DNA from: Cephalotus follicularis
Lineage: Eukaryota; Streptophyta; Magnoliopsida; Oxalidales; Cephalotaceae
Assembly: GCA_001972305.1 (NCBI GenBank)
Contig: BDDD01003350.1
Coordinates: 105,064-169,063, forward strand
DNA length: 64,000 nt
Direction: 5' to 3'
Shown here piece after piece: positions 33,173 to 44,639 of the stretch (the first letter of the stretch is position 1; each line of letters starts with the position of its first letter). The notes beneath the pieces are model-generated. The model did not search any database. It was not told the DNA's origin and was given only the letters and a program-made list of their open reading frames with translations. Both the position numbers and the translations under genes were made by a program.

Positions 33173-33413
33173 CCTTGAAAACAATGTTTTATTATTCCTC
33201 TTATGGGGTTTTGTATTATTTCTAAGCATATCAACACTTATTCCTACTTTCAAAATTAAAATGAACATTAGTCTAAACCACCCTCATACTTAAATCTTGC
33301 ATTGTCCTCAATGCAATAAAAACCAACTAAATAAATAAAAATGCATGATCAAGAAAATATAAGAAACAATGCAATAAAATAAAGAACAAAGGGGTAGGGT
33401 TTACCGAATATGA
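33173..33413 (-). other. E sequence downstream of pol
   Basis: This AT-rich stretch follows the end of E integrase. It contains TTGAGGACAATGCAAG and AAGTATGAGGGTGG on the minus strand, words typical of the region after pol in Athila/Tat elements. No gene is seen. It ends at the D insertion. Confidence 0.6.
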
Positions 33414-34734
33414 TCATGGAGGCTCAAAATAAAGAGGTTCATGTAAGTTCATGGTCTCCTCCATCGGCGCAGACGGAAACTCTAAAAATTTCTTCAACCG
33501 TTGTCCGTTTACGTTGAAAGCATCTTCAGTACCTGGTTTACAAATCTCAAAAACACCATGTGAGAAAACATTTTTAACAATATACGGGCCATCCCAACAG
33601 GATCTCAATTTTTCAGGAAACAAATGTAAACGTGAATTATATAAAAGAACCTTGTCTCCTACTTCAAAAAAATTTCACAAAATCCGTGCATCATGAAAGG
33701 CCTTGATCTTTTATTTGGAAATCTTCGCATTGTCATACGCATCATTTCAAATTTCTTCTAACTCGGATAATTGAAGCGCACGATGACTACTCGCAGTGGA
33801 ACGATCAAATTAAATTGCTTAATAGCCAAAAGGCTCGATGTTCTAACTCCACAGGGAGATGACAAGCTTTACTGTATGCAAGCCGGTAAGGAGATTGACC
33901 AAGGTCAGTCTTGAAAGCGGTTCGATAAGCCTATAAAGCATCCACAAGTTGCGTGGACCAATCCTTTCGATTGGGGTTGACTATTTTTTTGAGAATTCGC
34001 TTGATTTGGCGATTAGATACCTCAACTTGCCCAATTGTTTGAGGATGATATGGTGTAGCGAGCTTGGGAATAATTCCATACCTTTTCATAAGGGCTTCGA
34101 AAGAACGAATGTAAAAATTAGTACCCATATCACTGATAATGGCACGTGGGGTGCCAAAACCAGAAAAAACATGCTCCTTGAGAAATTTAACAATGACGGA
34201 GTTATCGTTGGTTCGACAAGGAATTGCCTCTATCCACTTTGAAACATAGTCAACAGCCAGAAGGATATATAAATTCCCAAACGAGTTGAAAAACGGACCC
34301 ATAAAATCAATACCCCAAACATCAAAAATTTCAACCGTAAAAATCGGTGTCAAAGGCATCATATTACATTTCCTCACACGGCCTAAAGATTGACAGGAAG
34401 CATAAGCTCGACAGTACTGAAAAGCATCTCTAAAAATGGTCGGCCAATAAAAACCACGTTGTAAAACTTTGGCTGCTGTCTTGGTTGGGCCAAAATGGCC
34501 ACCGCACACCTGATCATGACAAAAAGACAGAATTGAGCAATGCTCATGATCAGGAACACATCGTCCCAAAATTAAATCAGGACATGCTTTGAAAAGATAA
34601 GGTTCATCCCAGAAAAAATGTTTCACTTGCGAAAGAATCCTATGCTTATTTTGAGCAGACCACTTGGATGGTACACTTCCCGTAACAAGATAATTCACTA
34701 TGTCTGCATACCATGGTTCGCTCTCAACGCGCAT
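33414..34734 (-). pseudogene. E pol: integrase
   Basis: The long ORF 33931-34734 contains the HHCC zinc-binding region (CHDQVCGGHFGPTKTAAKVLQ...CRAYASCQ), IDFMGPF (first Asp), IISDMGTNF (second Asp) and GQVEVSNRQIKRILKK (Glu). It stops at 33928-33930 where Trp is expected before AYRTAFK. The remaining C-terminus is broken; its last part is the open frame 33414-33623 (LRSCWDGPYIVKNVFSHGVFEI, NGQRLKKFLE). The catalytic residues are all present, so only late mutations inactivate it. Confidence 0.9.
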
Positions 34735-34794
34735 AAGCTGCTCATCAGGAAAACTTTCATTAATCGGACCATGGATCTCGGGTGCATTAGAGAA

Positions 34795-35087
34795 TCAGGA
34801 TAAATGATCAGCCACCAAATTCTCAATCCCTTTCTTGTCTTGAATTTCAACGTCAAATTCGTGGAGGAGCAGAACCCATCGGATAAGACTCGCTTGTGCA
34901 TCCTTTTTACTCATTAAATACCGAATCGCAGCATGATCAGTATAAACAATGACATGTGATCCTAAAAGATACGATCGGAATTTCTCAAGTGCAAAAACCA
35001 TAGCTAAAAACTCCTTCTCAGTGGCCATGTAATTCAATTATGCGTCGGAAAGGGTCATACTTGCATAATAAATGACGTGACGCCATT
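34795..35087 (-). pseudogene. E pol: RNase H
   Basis: The frame contains [50 protein letters not shown] and [20 protein letters not shown], the usual gypsy RNase H signature. A stop in the YASDAQLNY-like stretch (around 35040) separates it from RT, and the next stretch to integrase is interrupted near 34795. Confidence 0.9.
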
Positions 35088-35090
35088 TAT

Positions 35091-36071
35091 TCATTCTTTA
35101 GCCGAGAACAGCTCCAATGGAACTATCGGAAGCGTCACATATAATCTCAAAAGGCTCAGTCCAAATTGGTGCCTGAATGATAGGAGGGAGGTGAGCTCAT
35201 TATTTAAGCTGTTAAATGCTATAAGGTACTCGTCAGAGAAAACAAAATCTTGATCTTTCGCTAGGAGCGAAGTCAAGGGACGTGCTACCTTGCTAAAATC
35301 CTTGATGAACCTTCGATAAAAACCAGTATGTCCGAGGAATGTTCGGATGTCTTTCACATTGTGAGGTGGAGGCAAATGTTTGATGACTTCTATTTTAGCC
35401 TTATCAACTTGGATTCCCTCTTTTGACACTACATGTCCGAGAACGATTCCTTTCTTCACCATGAAATTACACTTTTCCCAATTTAACACCAAATTCTTCT
35501 CTCTACTTCTTTCGAGTACTAATTTCAGGTGATGAAGGCATTGAGAGAATGAGGAACCATGTACAGAGAAGTCATCCATAAAAACCTCAAGAAAATCCTC
35601 CACCATGTCAAAGAAAATACTCATCGTGCACCTTTGGAAAGTCGCTGGAGCATTGTAGAGGCCAAATGGCATGCGTCGGTATGCAAATGTACCGAAGGGG
35701 CATGTGAATGTGGTTTTCTCTTGATCTTCGGGGGAGATGGGTATTTGATTATATCCAGAGTACCCATCGAGAAAACAATAATATTCATGACCAGCCAACC
35801 TATCTAACATCTGATCGATAAATGGAAGGGGAAAGTGATCATTCCAGGTGGCTGTATTTAACTTGCGGTAGTTAATGCACACCCTCCATCCAGTTTGGAT
35901 TTTCGTAGGAAGTAAGTCATCGGTGGAGGATTTCACTACCATCACTCCGAATTTCTTAGGGACCACGTGGACTGGACTCACCCACTGACTATCCGAAATG
36001 GGATAAATGATCCCATTGTCCAGCCACATCAAGATTTTTTTTTGTATGGCTTCTTTCATTAAGGAATTTTC
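35091..36071 (-). pseudogene. E pol: reverse transcriptase
   Basis: The 322-codon open segment contains GWRVCINYRKLN, DHFPLPFIDQMLDRLAGH, FLDGYSGYNQIPI, FTCPFGTFAYRRMPFGL.NAPATFQRC and the catalytic FMDDFSVHG. It continues into the connection domain (FLGHTGFYRRFIKDFS). The DD pair is intact. It ends in altered sequence before the expected RNase H start; the frame upstream is closed near 36072. Confidence 0.92.
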
Positions 36072-36383
36072 TCTTCACTGAGGTTATCTAGAAGGTTTGG
36101 ATCCTTCTATGAGATTTATGCGATGCCCGCAAATAGAAGGGCTAATTCCCTTGATATCAGCCATCGTCCAACCAATTGCCTCTTTATTTTCTTTGAGTAG
36201 GTGAATAACCTCCTCTTCCTGACTGGGAGTAAGATCGGACGAAATAATAACAGGAAGAGTTTGGTTTTCACCTAAGAACGAGTATTTCAACGTAGAAGGA
36301 AATTCTTTGAGTTCAAGTTTTGGAGGCTCTTCGATTGATGGTTTAGGTAGGGATGTGGACAAGGGGCCCACTGGCTCTAATGG
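36072..36383 (-). pseudogene. E protease-RT linker
   Basis: The open frame 36084-36371 carries PPKLELKEFPSTLKYSFLGENQTLPVIIS and EAIGWTMADIKGISPSICGHRI, the conserved linker of Athila/Tat polyproteins just before RT. Confidence 0.85.
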
Positions 36384-37080
36384 CTACATACTAAATACAT
36401 CAACAAAATCGCCTCCATTGAAATCCTCTAAATCCCGCATGCAGTCATTAGAATTTCTATCGAAATCAATGTCAAAGTGCGTATCAATGTAATCGGGAAA
36501 TGCATGAATTGTGTTCACTTCATCGAAATCAACGGAATGCTTACCCAGACGAAAAACATTAAAATCTACGGACGTATTTCCGAAACTTAATTTCATCAGA
36601 CCATTTAGACAATTGATTAACACATTACTAGTCCCTAGGAAAGGCCTACCGAGGATAACTGAAATTTGATCGTTTAGGTTTGCAACAGGCTGGGTGTTTA
36701 AGACAACGAAGTCAACGAGAAAGAAAAACTCACAAACCTTTATCAATACATCCTCAATTTTTTCTCACGGTACCTTTACAGACCTATCGGCTAATTGAAA
36801 CGTCATCGTGGTTGGTCGTAACTCTCCTAGTCCAAGCTTATCATAAACCGATGATGACAACAGATTTAGACTTGCTCCTAAATCGAGCAAGGCATGTTCA
36901 ATTTTGGTATTGCCGATAACACAAGAGATTGTCGGGCAGCCAGGGTCTTTATACTTTCGCATCATGGGTTGTGAAAACATCGCACTAATGTTGGCTGCCA
37001 AGAAAGCCTTTTTGGGAGTTTGAAGAATCCTATTTTTAGTGCATAAGTCTTTAAGGACTTTTGCGTAAGAAGGCACTTGT
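36384..37080 (-). pseudogene. E aspartic protease
   Basis: The retropepsin word LLDLGASLNLLSSS is in the frame ending at 36765; after a stop the next frame (36384-36746) carries VILGRPFLGTSNVLI. Asp-Leu-Gly-Ala replaces the common Asp-Ser/Thr-Gly-Ala, as is usual in this lineage. J has the same region at 14862-15386. Confidence 0.87.
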
Positions 37081-38877
37081 TCAATGTCTTCAAGCAATGG
37101 AATATTGATTTGGACTTGCTTAAATATTTCGATGATCTTTTCCATCACGGGGGCTTTCTTACTTTGCAATATTTTTGGAAAGGGAGCTGGTATGTCAAAT
37201 GAACGCTCGGGCACCTCCACCGGCTGTTTCTTTTTCTCATCCTCTTTCTCCTTCCTCGATTCATCTTGCGCATTTACTTTCGTTGGTTGCACAAATGGGT
37301 CAACCAATGGTTCTTGTAAATTTTCTTGCGCCAAGGATTCCTCCATTTGCTCGCTCACATTTTCCGTTTGATCCGCTGGATGGTATTCATTTCTACTCCT
37401 TAGGGCAAAAACTTGTTTTGATGGACCTGAGCAAGAAGCTGAATTTTGCGGATTTAATGGTTGTTGGATTTGAGCATAATGGTTTAAGGCAGTCCTAGGA
37501 TTCGGGTCAGGTTGGGAGGGCACTTTTCCTTTCTCTCTTTCATGTAGAGCAGATGCTAGTTGTGAAATTTGCTTTTCCATGTTATACTGACTAGTTATCA
37601 TAGTGCTCATAAGAAGTTTCACGCTCTTTTCTAGCGATGAAATCCTAGATGTATCATCCCTTTAGTTTGACAAACCTGATGTTTGTTGATTTGAGAATTG
37701 ATTTTGTGGAGGGAAGGATGGTCGAATATTATTCGAATTTGGGGAAAACCTTGGAAATGTCTGCTAAGGTTCAGACTGGCTAGGGAAGCTTGAAGGCTGC
37801 CCAGAAAAATTGGAATTTGGACCCGAAAAGTTTGATTGTCCTCTCATATTTTGCCCTTGACTCCATGAGAAGTTTGGATGATTTCGCCAACCCGGATTGT
37901 AAGTGTTACTATACAGGTTGTATTGATTCATAGCGGACACATTCTCAGAAGAGTATTGATTGTCAATATAAATTTGGCATTCTTCAAAAACATGATTTGG
38001 TGACTGGCACTAAGAACACATAGGGGTGCTTTGATCAATTTGATTTACTTGCGTGGCCCCTAAGTAGCGACTCTATTCTAGTGAGGCGACTTTCTAGCTG
38101 TGCCTCATTAGCAACTGCTCCTTCTATAACGTACCCTTTACTCGGTAAAGCTCTCTCGGAAACTTGAGTGGACTCCCACTCTCTAGTTCGCTCACCTAAA
38201 TCTAAGAGGAAATTCCATGCCTCGTTTTCATCAGTGTATAAGGTGACCCCATCAGGACACATAGATTCGAAAAATTGCTTGGTCTAGTAGTCGATGCCTT
38301 CGTAGATGATTTGGCACAAATGCCAAGTGTTCAAACCATGATGAGGACACTCTAAGACAAGATCCTTAAAATGTTTCATACACCTAGAAAATGATTCATT
38401 GGGTTTTTGGCAAAATTGGAGAATGTCATTCCTAATTTTATTGGTTTTATAAAGCGAAAAAAATTTCTTTAGGAACGAGACAGTGAAATGGTCCCATGTA
38501 GAAATAGAACCATTGGAGAGACTGTAGAGTCACTTTTTAGCACCATCTTTCAGAGAAAAATTTATGAAACGCAATTTGATTGCAACATACGAGAGTTGTT
38601 GAAGTTTAATGAGGGCACATACCTCCTGAAACTCACAAAGGAAGAGATATGCATCCTCATTGGGTAAACCATGAAAGTGTGGGAGCATGCTAATGAACTG
38701 AGATTTTAACTCAAAATTGTTCCCTTGAAGAGCATGCAACATGATACAGGATGGTTGCGCTGTCCTTGCGGGATAGAATCTATCGCGAAGAGTTTGAATT
38801 GGGCGCTCCTCCGCCATTTGTTTTTGTTGATTATTTCGCTCAAGATGGTTATTTGTGCCACGTACCCACTCAGTCAT
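37081..38877 (-). pseudogene. E gag
   Basis: The start is ATG at 38875-38877 (MTEWVRGTNNH). The capsid-type domain follows (FISMLPHFHGLPNEDAYLFLCEF, then around 38300-38400 CMKHFKDLVLECPHHGLNTW), then SRLTRIESLLRG, a decayed CCHC-like knuckle near 37960-38020 (C.C...NHVFEEC), and the Gln/Ser-rich tail. Several stops interrupt it (after KDGAKK near 38530, around 38280, near 37660 and near 37770). Confidence 0.87.
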
Positions 38878-38880
38878 AAA

Positions 38881-39173
38881 CTAAAATAATAAAAAAACTA
38901 TCTTAACGTAAACCGAAACTACAACAGAAAATGCAAGTTTTTTTTTAAGAACTAAATTAAACTAAATTATTAAAGCTTATGCAGAAAAGTAACTTAGCAA
39001 AAGTCAGGGTTTGTTAAAGCTTATGCAAAGATTATAAGAATTTGTGGTTAAATCTTATGCAACTCTCAAATTAAACTAAGCTAACAAAATAAAAGGAAAC
39101 ACAAAAACAGAAAAATAAAACACAAATAAATACTATGAATCAGTCGAATAAATTTAAACTAATTTAAAATGTT
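38881..39173 (-). other. E 5' untranslated leader
   Basis: AT-rich sequence lies between the primer-binding site and gag. GCTTATGCAG/GCTTATGCAA recurs at about 38972, 39019 and 39052. No gene. Confidence 0.6.
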
Positions 39174-39191
39174 TCCCGGGCAACAGCGCTA
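39174..39191 (-). other. Primer-binding site of E (Asp tRNA type)
   Basis: The minus strand reads TAGCGCTGTTGCCCGGGA, three changes from the Asp-tRNA complement TGGCGCCGTTGCCGGGGA that Athila/Tat elements use. It is separated from the LTR terminus at 39198 by six bases. Confidence 0.8.
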
Positions 39192-39197
39192 AAAACT

Positions 39198-40737
39198 TGT
39201 TCATGTGTAAAAAGAATGTTTTGAAATTTAGAGCCGCAAGTGTACGAATCATGCAGTAACGGGTCGAACGCAGGTAAACGTTAAACTAGTTGTAATCTAT
39301 CCAACCTAAGCGAAGTATGCAAATATGGAAGCAAAACTATCAAGAACTACTCTTAATTATGTGAAATAAAATAAATAATTGAAAACATGAAGGCATCGAC
39401 GCTATGTCAAGGCGTCGATGGGAATAGTATTGAAACAGGAAAGCGTCGACGCTTACAGGGTAGGCGTCGACGGTTAAGAACACTGAATTGAAAATAACAG
39501 AAAATAAAGTATGCAATTTAAAAACTAATCAAAACAATGAATAAAACTGAAGAAAATATATAATTAAAAAAAGTGGTTTTAGGGTATAGGAATTCACCAT
39601 AGATTGTATTCAACAATTTCATTTAATTAAACTATCATACCTTGGTAACCAATAGTAGCTAGGTCGATACGGAGTGCTATGATGACAAATACCGTATCGA
39701 CTGTGATGACAAATCGTATGAGTAGACATGATAGGTCTATACGGAGTACAGCAATAACCGCAAATCGTATGAGTAGACATGCTAGGTCTATACAGAGTGT
39801 GTTCGGCATGACAAACCGTATGAGTAGACTCCATTGATTGAATTAAACACCATTTATTCACCAACTATCAACTCCACCGACAAGATGTTTGTGGATTTTA
39901 ATCACACAGACAAAGTGTCTGTGAAGACAGAAAAATTAAAGAACAAATCAAATATTCAAGAATTTTTATTGATGGAATTGAAACAATAACAATCTAGGCT
40001 TTGTTCTTCCCTAAAACCTTAAAGAGTTTAGCTACTAAACATTGTAAAACAAACTAAAATTGATAAAAGAAGAAGAAAATAGGGTTTCTACCAGTCCTTA
40101 CATACTGATTTTGGCCGGCCTTTTATGTATTTATACAAGCAAAACTGATGAAAAACAGAAATAAACCGATCCTAGTTACAAAAAGGCAAAAATCCAAACT
40201 TTCCATTTTCTGCTACAGTCGTAAGCGTCAACGCTTTAAACTTGAGCGTCAACGGTTTGGGCTTAGCGTTGGCGCTTTGTGTATAAGCGTTGGTGTGCTC
40301 CGCGCTTTGCATATAAACTTCAAGTTATTCAGCATGGTTGCGTTAAGCGTCGACGCTATTGATCAAAGCGTGAACAGTATGGGGCAAAGCGTTGACTCTT
40401 TGTGTAAGGCATTGACGCTTTGAGTGTGCAATTTGATTTTTAACCTTCTGGAATAAAGCGCTGAAAGAGGGCTACAAACCGCTACCGCTTTACATATAAG
40501 CGTCAACGGTATCAACTTGGGCGTCGACGCTTTGCACAATTTTCTGCAGATTTTTTTAGCAATTCTTCCAACTTTGATCTTTTCTCTTCCGTTTGCACCA
40601 ACAAGACAAGTATTTTTGCACTTTGATCTCTTCACTCTTACATCTGAAAATTAAATAAATACAACCAAAGTAGTCCATTCCAATCATAAAAATATAACAA
40701 ATATATCATTAAAAATAACATATTTTTATGCTAAACA
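39198..40737 (-). repeat. 5' LTR of E (1540 bp)
   Basis: On the minus strand it runs from TGTTTAGCATAAAAAT to CACATGAACA. A TATA-like box (GTATAAATAC) lies at 40127-40135. Two motif clusters are present: 39388-39475, also kept in the 3' LTR fragment, and 40205-40535 upstream of the promoter. A 55-bp-like repeat (CGTATGAGTAGACAT...GGTCTATACGGAGT) occurs two to three times at 39700-39830. Confidence 0.88.
40205..40535. repeat. GTCGAC motif array upstream of E promoter
   Basis: About twelve degenerate copies of AAAGCGTCGACGCTTT occur, for example AAGCGTCAACGCTTT (40215), AGCGTTGGCGCTTT, AAGCGTCGACGCT (40347) and GGGCGTCGACGCTTT (40520). The related LTR in J has no such block at the equivalent position. 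Confidence 0.8.
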
Positions 40738-40742
40738 TATCG
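40738..40742. repeat. Target-site duplication of element E, right copy (TATCG)
   Basis: Exact match to 446-450, immediately after the LTR terminus CTAAACA. Confidence 0.75.
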
Positions 40743-40792
40743 TTATTTTGTGTACATAGTTTTCTTTAAGAAAGTTTCGGTTACACTCCTTA
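40743..40792. other. Fifty bases of pre-insertion sequence between E and S3
   Basis: Short AT-rich sequence ending CCTTA, the left duplication of S3. It continues after S3 at 43626. Nothing recognisable. Confidence 0.6.
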
Positions 40793-41103
40793 TGTAACGC
40801 CCCGAACCCCAAGGAAATCCCCAAGGTATGACGCGCTGCTAACAGTGATATTTAATAAATTGCAGGAAAATTTAAACATTAAAAACACATTTAAATCAAT
40901 ATAATAGTGCATGCGGAAAACCCATAAAAATAGGATTTCTCGTGGATAAGTCCAGTTCGTACAATAATTAAATGATCGCTCTGCCACAATCCGGCAGGTC
41001 ATAAATACATCACTTTATAGAACTTCGAGGTCGTCGAACTGCATCTGGAGGAGGAGACTTACTCTGGTTCAGCCTTCAGATTTCTGCGAAGCTCCACCTG
41101 TAC

Positions 41104-41135
41104 CTGACCCATTACATTAAAATGCAATGGGTCAG
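41104..41135 (-). other. Conserved stem-loop in S3
   Basis: Fifteen-base arms with a two-base loop; in the minus-strand transcript one pair is G.U. CAGGTACAGGTGGAGC follows in transcript sense, as in S4. Confidence 0.7.
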
Positions 41136-41289
41136 CAACCACCGGTTGTGTAGGAAACCCCTACCCGTGCATGTGTGGAGTGCAATGCAGCTGATATAAA
41201 TATGTATGCAATGCACGATGCAGCAGGGAATAGTACAATATATTAATTCAATCTCTATCACTAACAGTTAATCATTAACCGTAACATCC

Positions 41290-41470
41290 AGTGGGGCTCA
41301 TCTCAGTCGGTGATCAGTCGGCTCATCTCAATTGGTGATCCGACGGCTCATCTCGGTCGGTGATCCATTAGGCTATCTCGGTGATCCACCAGGCTCATCT
41401 CGAAGATAGCCTTGCCAGCTTATCTCGGTTGATGATCCCGTAGGCTCATCTCAACCGGTGATCAGGCACA
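41290..41470. repeat. Short tandem repeat GGTGATCC/GGCTCATCTC in S3
   Basis: Seven or so units of 25-30 bp each pair GGCTCATCTC with GGTGATC. S4 carries the reverse complement at 61970-62165. Confidence 0.75.
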
Positions 41471-42254
41471 GTACAATATATTAACATTTACTAACAGTAC
41501 ATTACACTACATTCATTATGTTGACATTTATAACATTTCATTATTTATTCTAGGGTCTGCCTTCGTTAACACATTAAACCGTAGTTAAGTCATTATTCAT
41601 TTTGTTGTTATAACCCTTACTTTTGATTTCCATTTACTAGCCCATAGGGTATAATGCCCAAAGCTAGGTCTAGAATTTCACTTACTCATTTAGTGGAGTC
41701 CAAGCACTTGAGGAAGCCCAACTCTGCCAAGCCCAATATTTTAAAGTAATGACATTGGCGCCCACAATTGAACACACCGTTTTCTCTCTCTCTCTCATTT
41801 GTTTACCTGCATGCTTTCAGGACCTACACAAGTTGGCGCCAAGCTTGTCCTTGCAATTGTGCATCTCTGATCCCATGGCGCACCAAGCTGTTCGTTAGTA
41901 CGGGTGACAGTGGATGAGGGCGTCTCTCGCACTTGGTCCCCTGGAGTTTGGCGCCGTTAGCCGAGGACCAGCTTCATGGCGCTGGTCGACTATGATGCTC
42001 TGTTCTAGCGCATCCTCGAGCAGGACAGAGGAGGGTGCAAGGGCGCCTTCGTGGAGAGCTCTGGCGCTGTTCCATGCTTGGGACGCATGGCCTTGCTTCC
42101 TCAGACACCTGGGACCAATGCGTCCTCGGCAACGTCTTCGGAAGCGGTGTTGGCACATCTCTCGCGTTGTGGCAGAGAACGATACGCATGGCAGGGGACA
42201 AGGACGTCCTCTGCGCATGGTGTCCTCGGTGCCTAGTCACCTCGACATTTGGAA

Positions 42255-42455
42255 GCACCGTGTTTCTCCTCGGCTGTTCGTACCTCGGCGCTGGCAGCAC
42301 TGCGCTTCTCCTCGGTTGTTCGCACCTCGGCGCTTGGCAGCACTGCGCTTCTCCTCGGCCGTTCGCACCTCGGCGCTGGCAGCACTGCGCTTCTCCTCGG
42401 CTGTTCGCACCTCGGCGCTGGAAGCACTGCGCTTCTCCTCGGCTGTCCGAGAAAA
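42255..42455. repeat. 42-bp tandem repeat in S3
   Basis: TTCTCCTCGG starts at 42264, 42306, 42349, 42391 and 42433, a period of 42 (once 43). Because 42 is a multiple of three and the sequence lacks stops, long ORFs appear on both strands (for example 41914-42558, 214 codons, with the peptide FSSAVRTSAL repeated); they are not taken as genes. Confidence 0.88.
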
Positions 42456-43014
42456 TGGGACGCATGTAGAGGACATTGAATGTCCTCTGCACTTATGCTC
42501 ATGGCGTTTACAGGAGGTGGAACGTGTACAGAGGACGGAGGCGTCCTCTTGCGCTTAACACCTGCGACTTCGCCATGGCGTCCTCTGGCGCCCAGCACTG
42601 GCACGCGACACATGCAGGGGACAGTAGCGTCCTCTGCATGGTGCCCTAGCACCTCCCAGGTGCGGCAAGGCATGCCTCAGCCTGTGATGCCTTCGTTGTA
42701 ATGCCCAGAACGAAGGAGCACGTTACAGGGACACTTGTGCAAGGTGTAGTGGCGTGTATAAACGTGCTTGGCGTATGCGCACGAAACAGTAGCCACTTTG
42801 TATATGTACATATATATTGCATTCCTAACATTATTCCAAGCGTAGCAGTGACTTTTGTGCAGGAGCGGGGACGCACAAGGCATCCTCGGCGTGTACGAGA
42901 TAGCAAGGAGCCAAGGTAATTTACGCAACCATACATGCATTCCAAGACACTGTACTTTTACTAACAATGAAACAATGTCCTAGTTAAATTAACTAAAAAG
43001 TGCTGGTAGGAGAA

Positions 43015-43021
43015 CCTACCT
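43015..43021 (-). promoter_or_regulatory. AGGTAGG splice-donor-like word in S3
   Basis: On the minus strand GTGAGGTAGGTTCTCCTACC, nearly the same as S4 at 60514-60535. It lies downstream of the TATA box in transcript sense. Confidence 0.4.
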
Positions 43022-43270
43022 CACTTCCTCTGGTTGTGTGCTTCCTTCCTTGCTCAGCGTAGTTCCTTAATCACTCTTTCAACTCCACTGCTCTTCAGCT
43101 CACAATTGCAACTTCCCTAGCTTCGGTGTGTTTATTGCGTACCTTTCCAAGCTCAAAGTGAGAGATTATATAGGAGAGGAGGAAGGAGACAAGAATTCTC
43201 CAGCTCTCTTTTATTTCTTGTCTTTTCCCCCCTCATTTTTCCAGCAGCCTGCCCCACATACCATCTCCCC

Positions 43271-43555
43271 TTTATATAACCACCAGCAGAAGGTTCTGGA
43301 TCTCACTACCAACTTCCAGCATTTTCTTCATTTCCTTCCACCGTGGGCTGCCGAGGACAGCCCAATACACTCCTCATTTTATTTCCATTTCCTTGGCCCA
43401 ATATCAACATAAGTGTAGTCCAATTCTCAACCCTTCATTAAATTCATTTCTAATTGGGCCATTAACATTTTCGGTCCAAAAATCTCTATTATAGACCCAA
43501 TATTCTTTAATTAAATTTTTAATCCAATAATAATATCACATTTTTGGGCCAAATT
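43271..43555 (-). promoter_or_regulatory. Likely S3 promoter: TATA box and GGCCCA words
   Basis: TATATAAA on the minus strand at 43271-43278, with CTTGGCCCAAT (43392-43402), ATTGGGCCATT (43453-43463), GACCCAAT (43495-43502) and TTGGGCCAAAT (43543-43553) upstream of it. Confidence 0.5.
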
Positions 43556-43879
43556 ACTATTCCTTAAAACTGTACATTTATACTCATATATTTTACTTAC
43601 AAAAATTCCCGGTTATTACACCTTAAACATGTTCCTTGGACGCATAATTAAACCGATTAATTCAGTTTAATTCGTGTATTTGAGGAACCATGGGGGGATG
43701 CTGCTGAAATTTTCTCGGAGTGAACTATGCACGTGGAATAACGATATTAGTGGAGGTATGTAGTCGGGAATGGGATAGGGCCATACATTTTAGAGTTAGG
43801 TGGTGAGATACACTTCAGAGAATGCAATTTGAGAAAAGAATACTTGAATCTAACAATCTTCTACCCTACTTGTAAAAAA

Positions 43880-44546
43880 ATGTCTGTGGACAGAAATTAG
43901 ATAAGTAGGCGGGCTGTCCGAGGATTACTAATGGAGGAATTTAACAGGGGTGTGCTCGCTTTCCTAGATTTTACATTATCAAAAGAAGAGTTTGTCTGGA
44001 ATAGTACGATAAAATGTCCTTGCAAACGTTGCAAGTTGAGGGCATTTGGAACTCGATCTGAAGTGCGATTACATTTGTTGAAGAACTGTTTCACCCTCCA
44101 TTACATGTTGTGGGATCAACATGGGGAAAGGAGGGAACGTCGTCAGGCTGCAGTAGAGCAGCCAGACCCCTCAGGTCTGAGCAATCCTTTTATTGATCTC
44201 GTAATGGATGCTGGGGGGTTCGAGTTTGATATCGTGAACATGACAAGACGGCTGATGAGCTTCCGAATCCCAATGCAAAGAAGTTCTATGACCTACTTAA
44301 GAATGCAGATGAACAGTTGTGGAATGGATGTAAAAAACACACCAAGCTGTCTATGATGACGCGATTCATGAATGTCAAGTCCAAGTATGGGATTTCTAAC
44401 GAAGGGGTCGAGGAAAATCTTCATATCGTTAATAGCGGAATGCTTGAGGGTGAGAAGTTTTCAGAGTCTTATTACAAGCTGAAACAAATTATGAAGACAT
44501 TGGGATCGTTAATAGCGGCGAGGGCACTCTTCCACCTCCTATTGTA
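43880..44546 (+). pseudogene. CACTA transposase N-terminus (TNP2-type)
   Basis: ATG at 43880 opens MSVDRN followed by a TAG where Trp is usual. The frame from 43931 carries the transposase-associated zinc-binding region (GVLAFLDFT, IKCPCKRCK, VRLHLLKNCFTLHYMLWDQHGE). A frame change near 44250-44310 leads to the start of TNP2 (LWNGCKKHTKLSMMTRFMNVKSKYGIS, then YYKLKQIMKTLG). It ends by deletion into GGCACTCTTCC. The family normally has several hundred more residues, including the catalytic DDE part. Confidence 0.8.
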
Positions 44547-44639
44547 GTACAGAGGATGGTGAGTCACAAACTGTAATGAATATGTCAATTACCCTTTATA
44601 TGTCAATTAGTTAACTGATTAATTAATCTTATATTTTTA

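Larger units (their letters stand above)
451..40737 (-). mobile_element. Athila-like Ty3/gypsy retrotransposon E, split by nested insertions
   Basis: This element frames the left two thirds of the window. On the minus strand it runs from its 5' LTR (40737 to 39198), an Asp-type primer-binding site, gag, protease, RT, RNase H and integrase (about 38877 to 33414), to a 3' LTR of which only the outer 541 bases survive (451-991). The two LTR pieces look roughly 95 percent alike by eye over that stretch. Both outer ends abut TATCG. The inner part of the 3' LTR and the polypurine tract are missing, and C, A, J, S1, S2, T and D lie in between. The assignment to the Athila/Tat group rests on the integrase C-terminal motif (EVSNRQIKRIL), the GQRLKKF word downstream, and the primer-binding site. 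Confidence 0.75.
40793..43620 (-). mobile_element. Large solo LTR S3 (2828 bp), target duplication CCTTA
   Basis: On the minus strand it starts TGTAATAACCGGGAATTT and ends GGGTTCGGGGCGTTACA. CCTTA occurs at 40788-40792 and 43621-43625. It is an inverted relative of S4 (59917-62981): both share the stem-loop, the GATCACCGA/GAGATGAGCC repeats (41290-41470), the GC-rich body and the GGCCCA words. No internal region exists, so this is a solo LTR. Confidence 0.87.

Noticed and set aside
41914-42558. 214-codon plus-strand ORF and long minus-strand ORFs in the same place
   Set aside because: They lie in a 42-bp tandem repeat of a solo LTR; the period is a multiple of three and stop-poor, so several frames are open at once. 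No known protein content.
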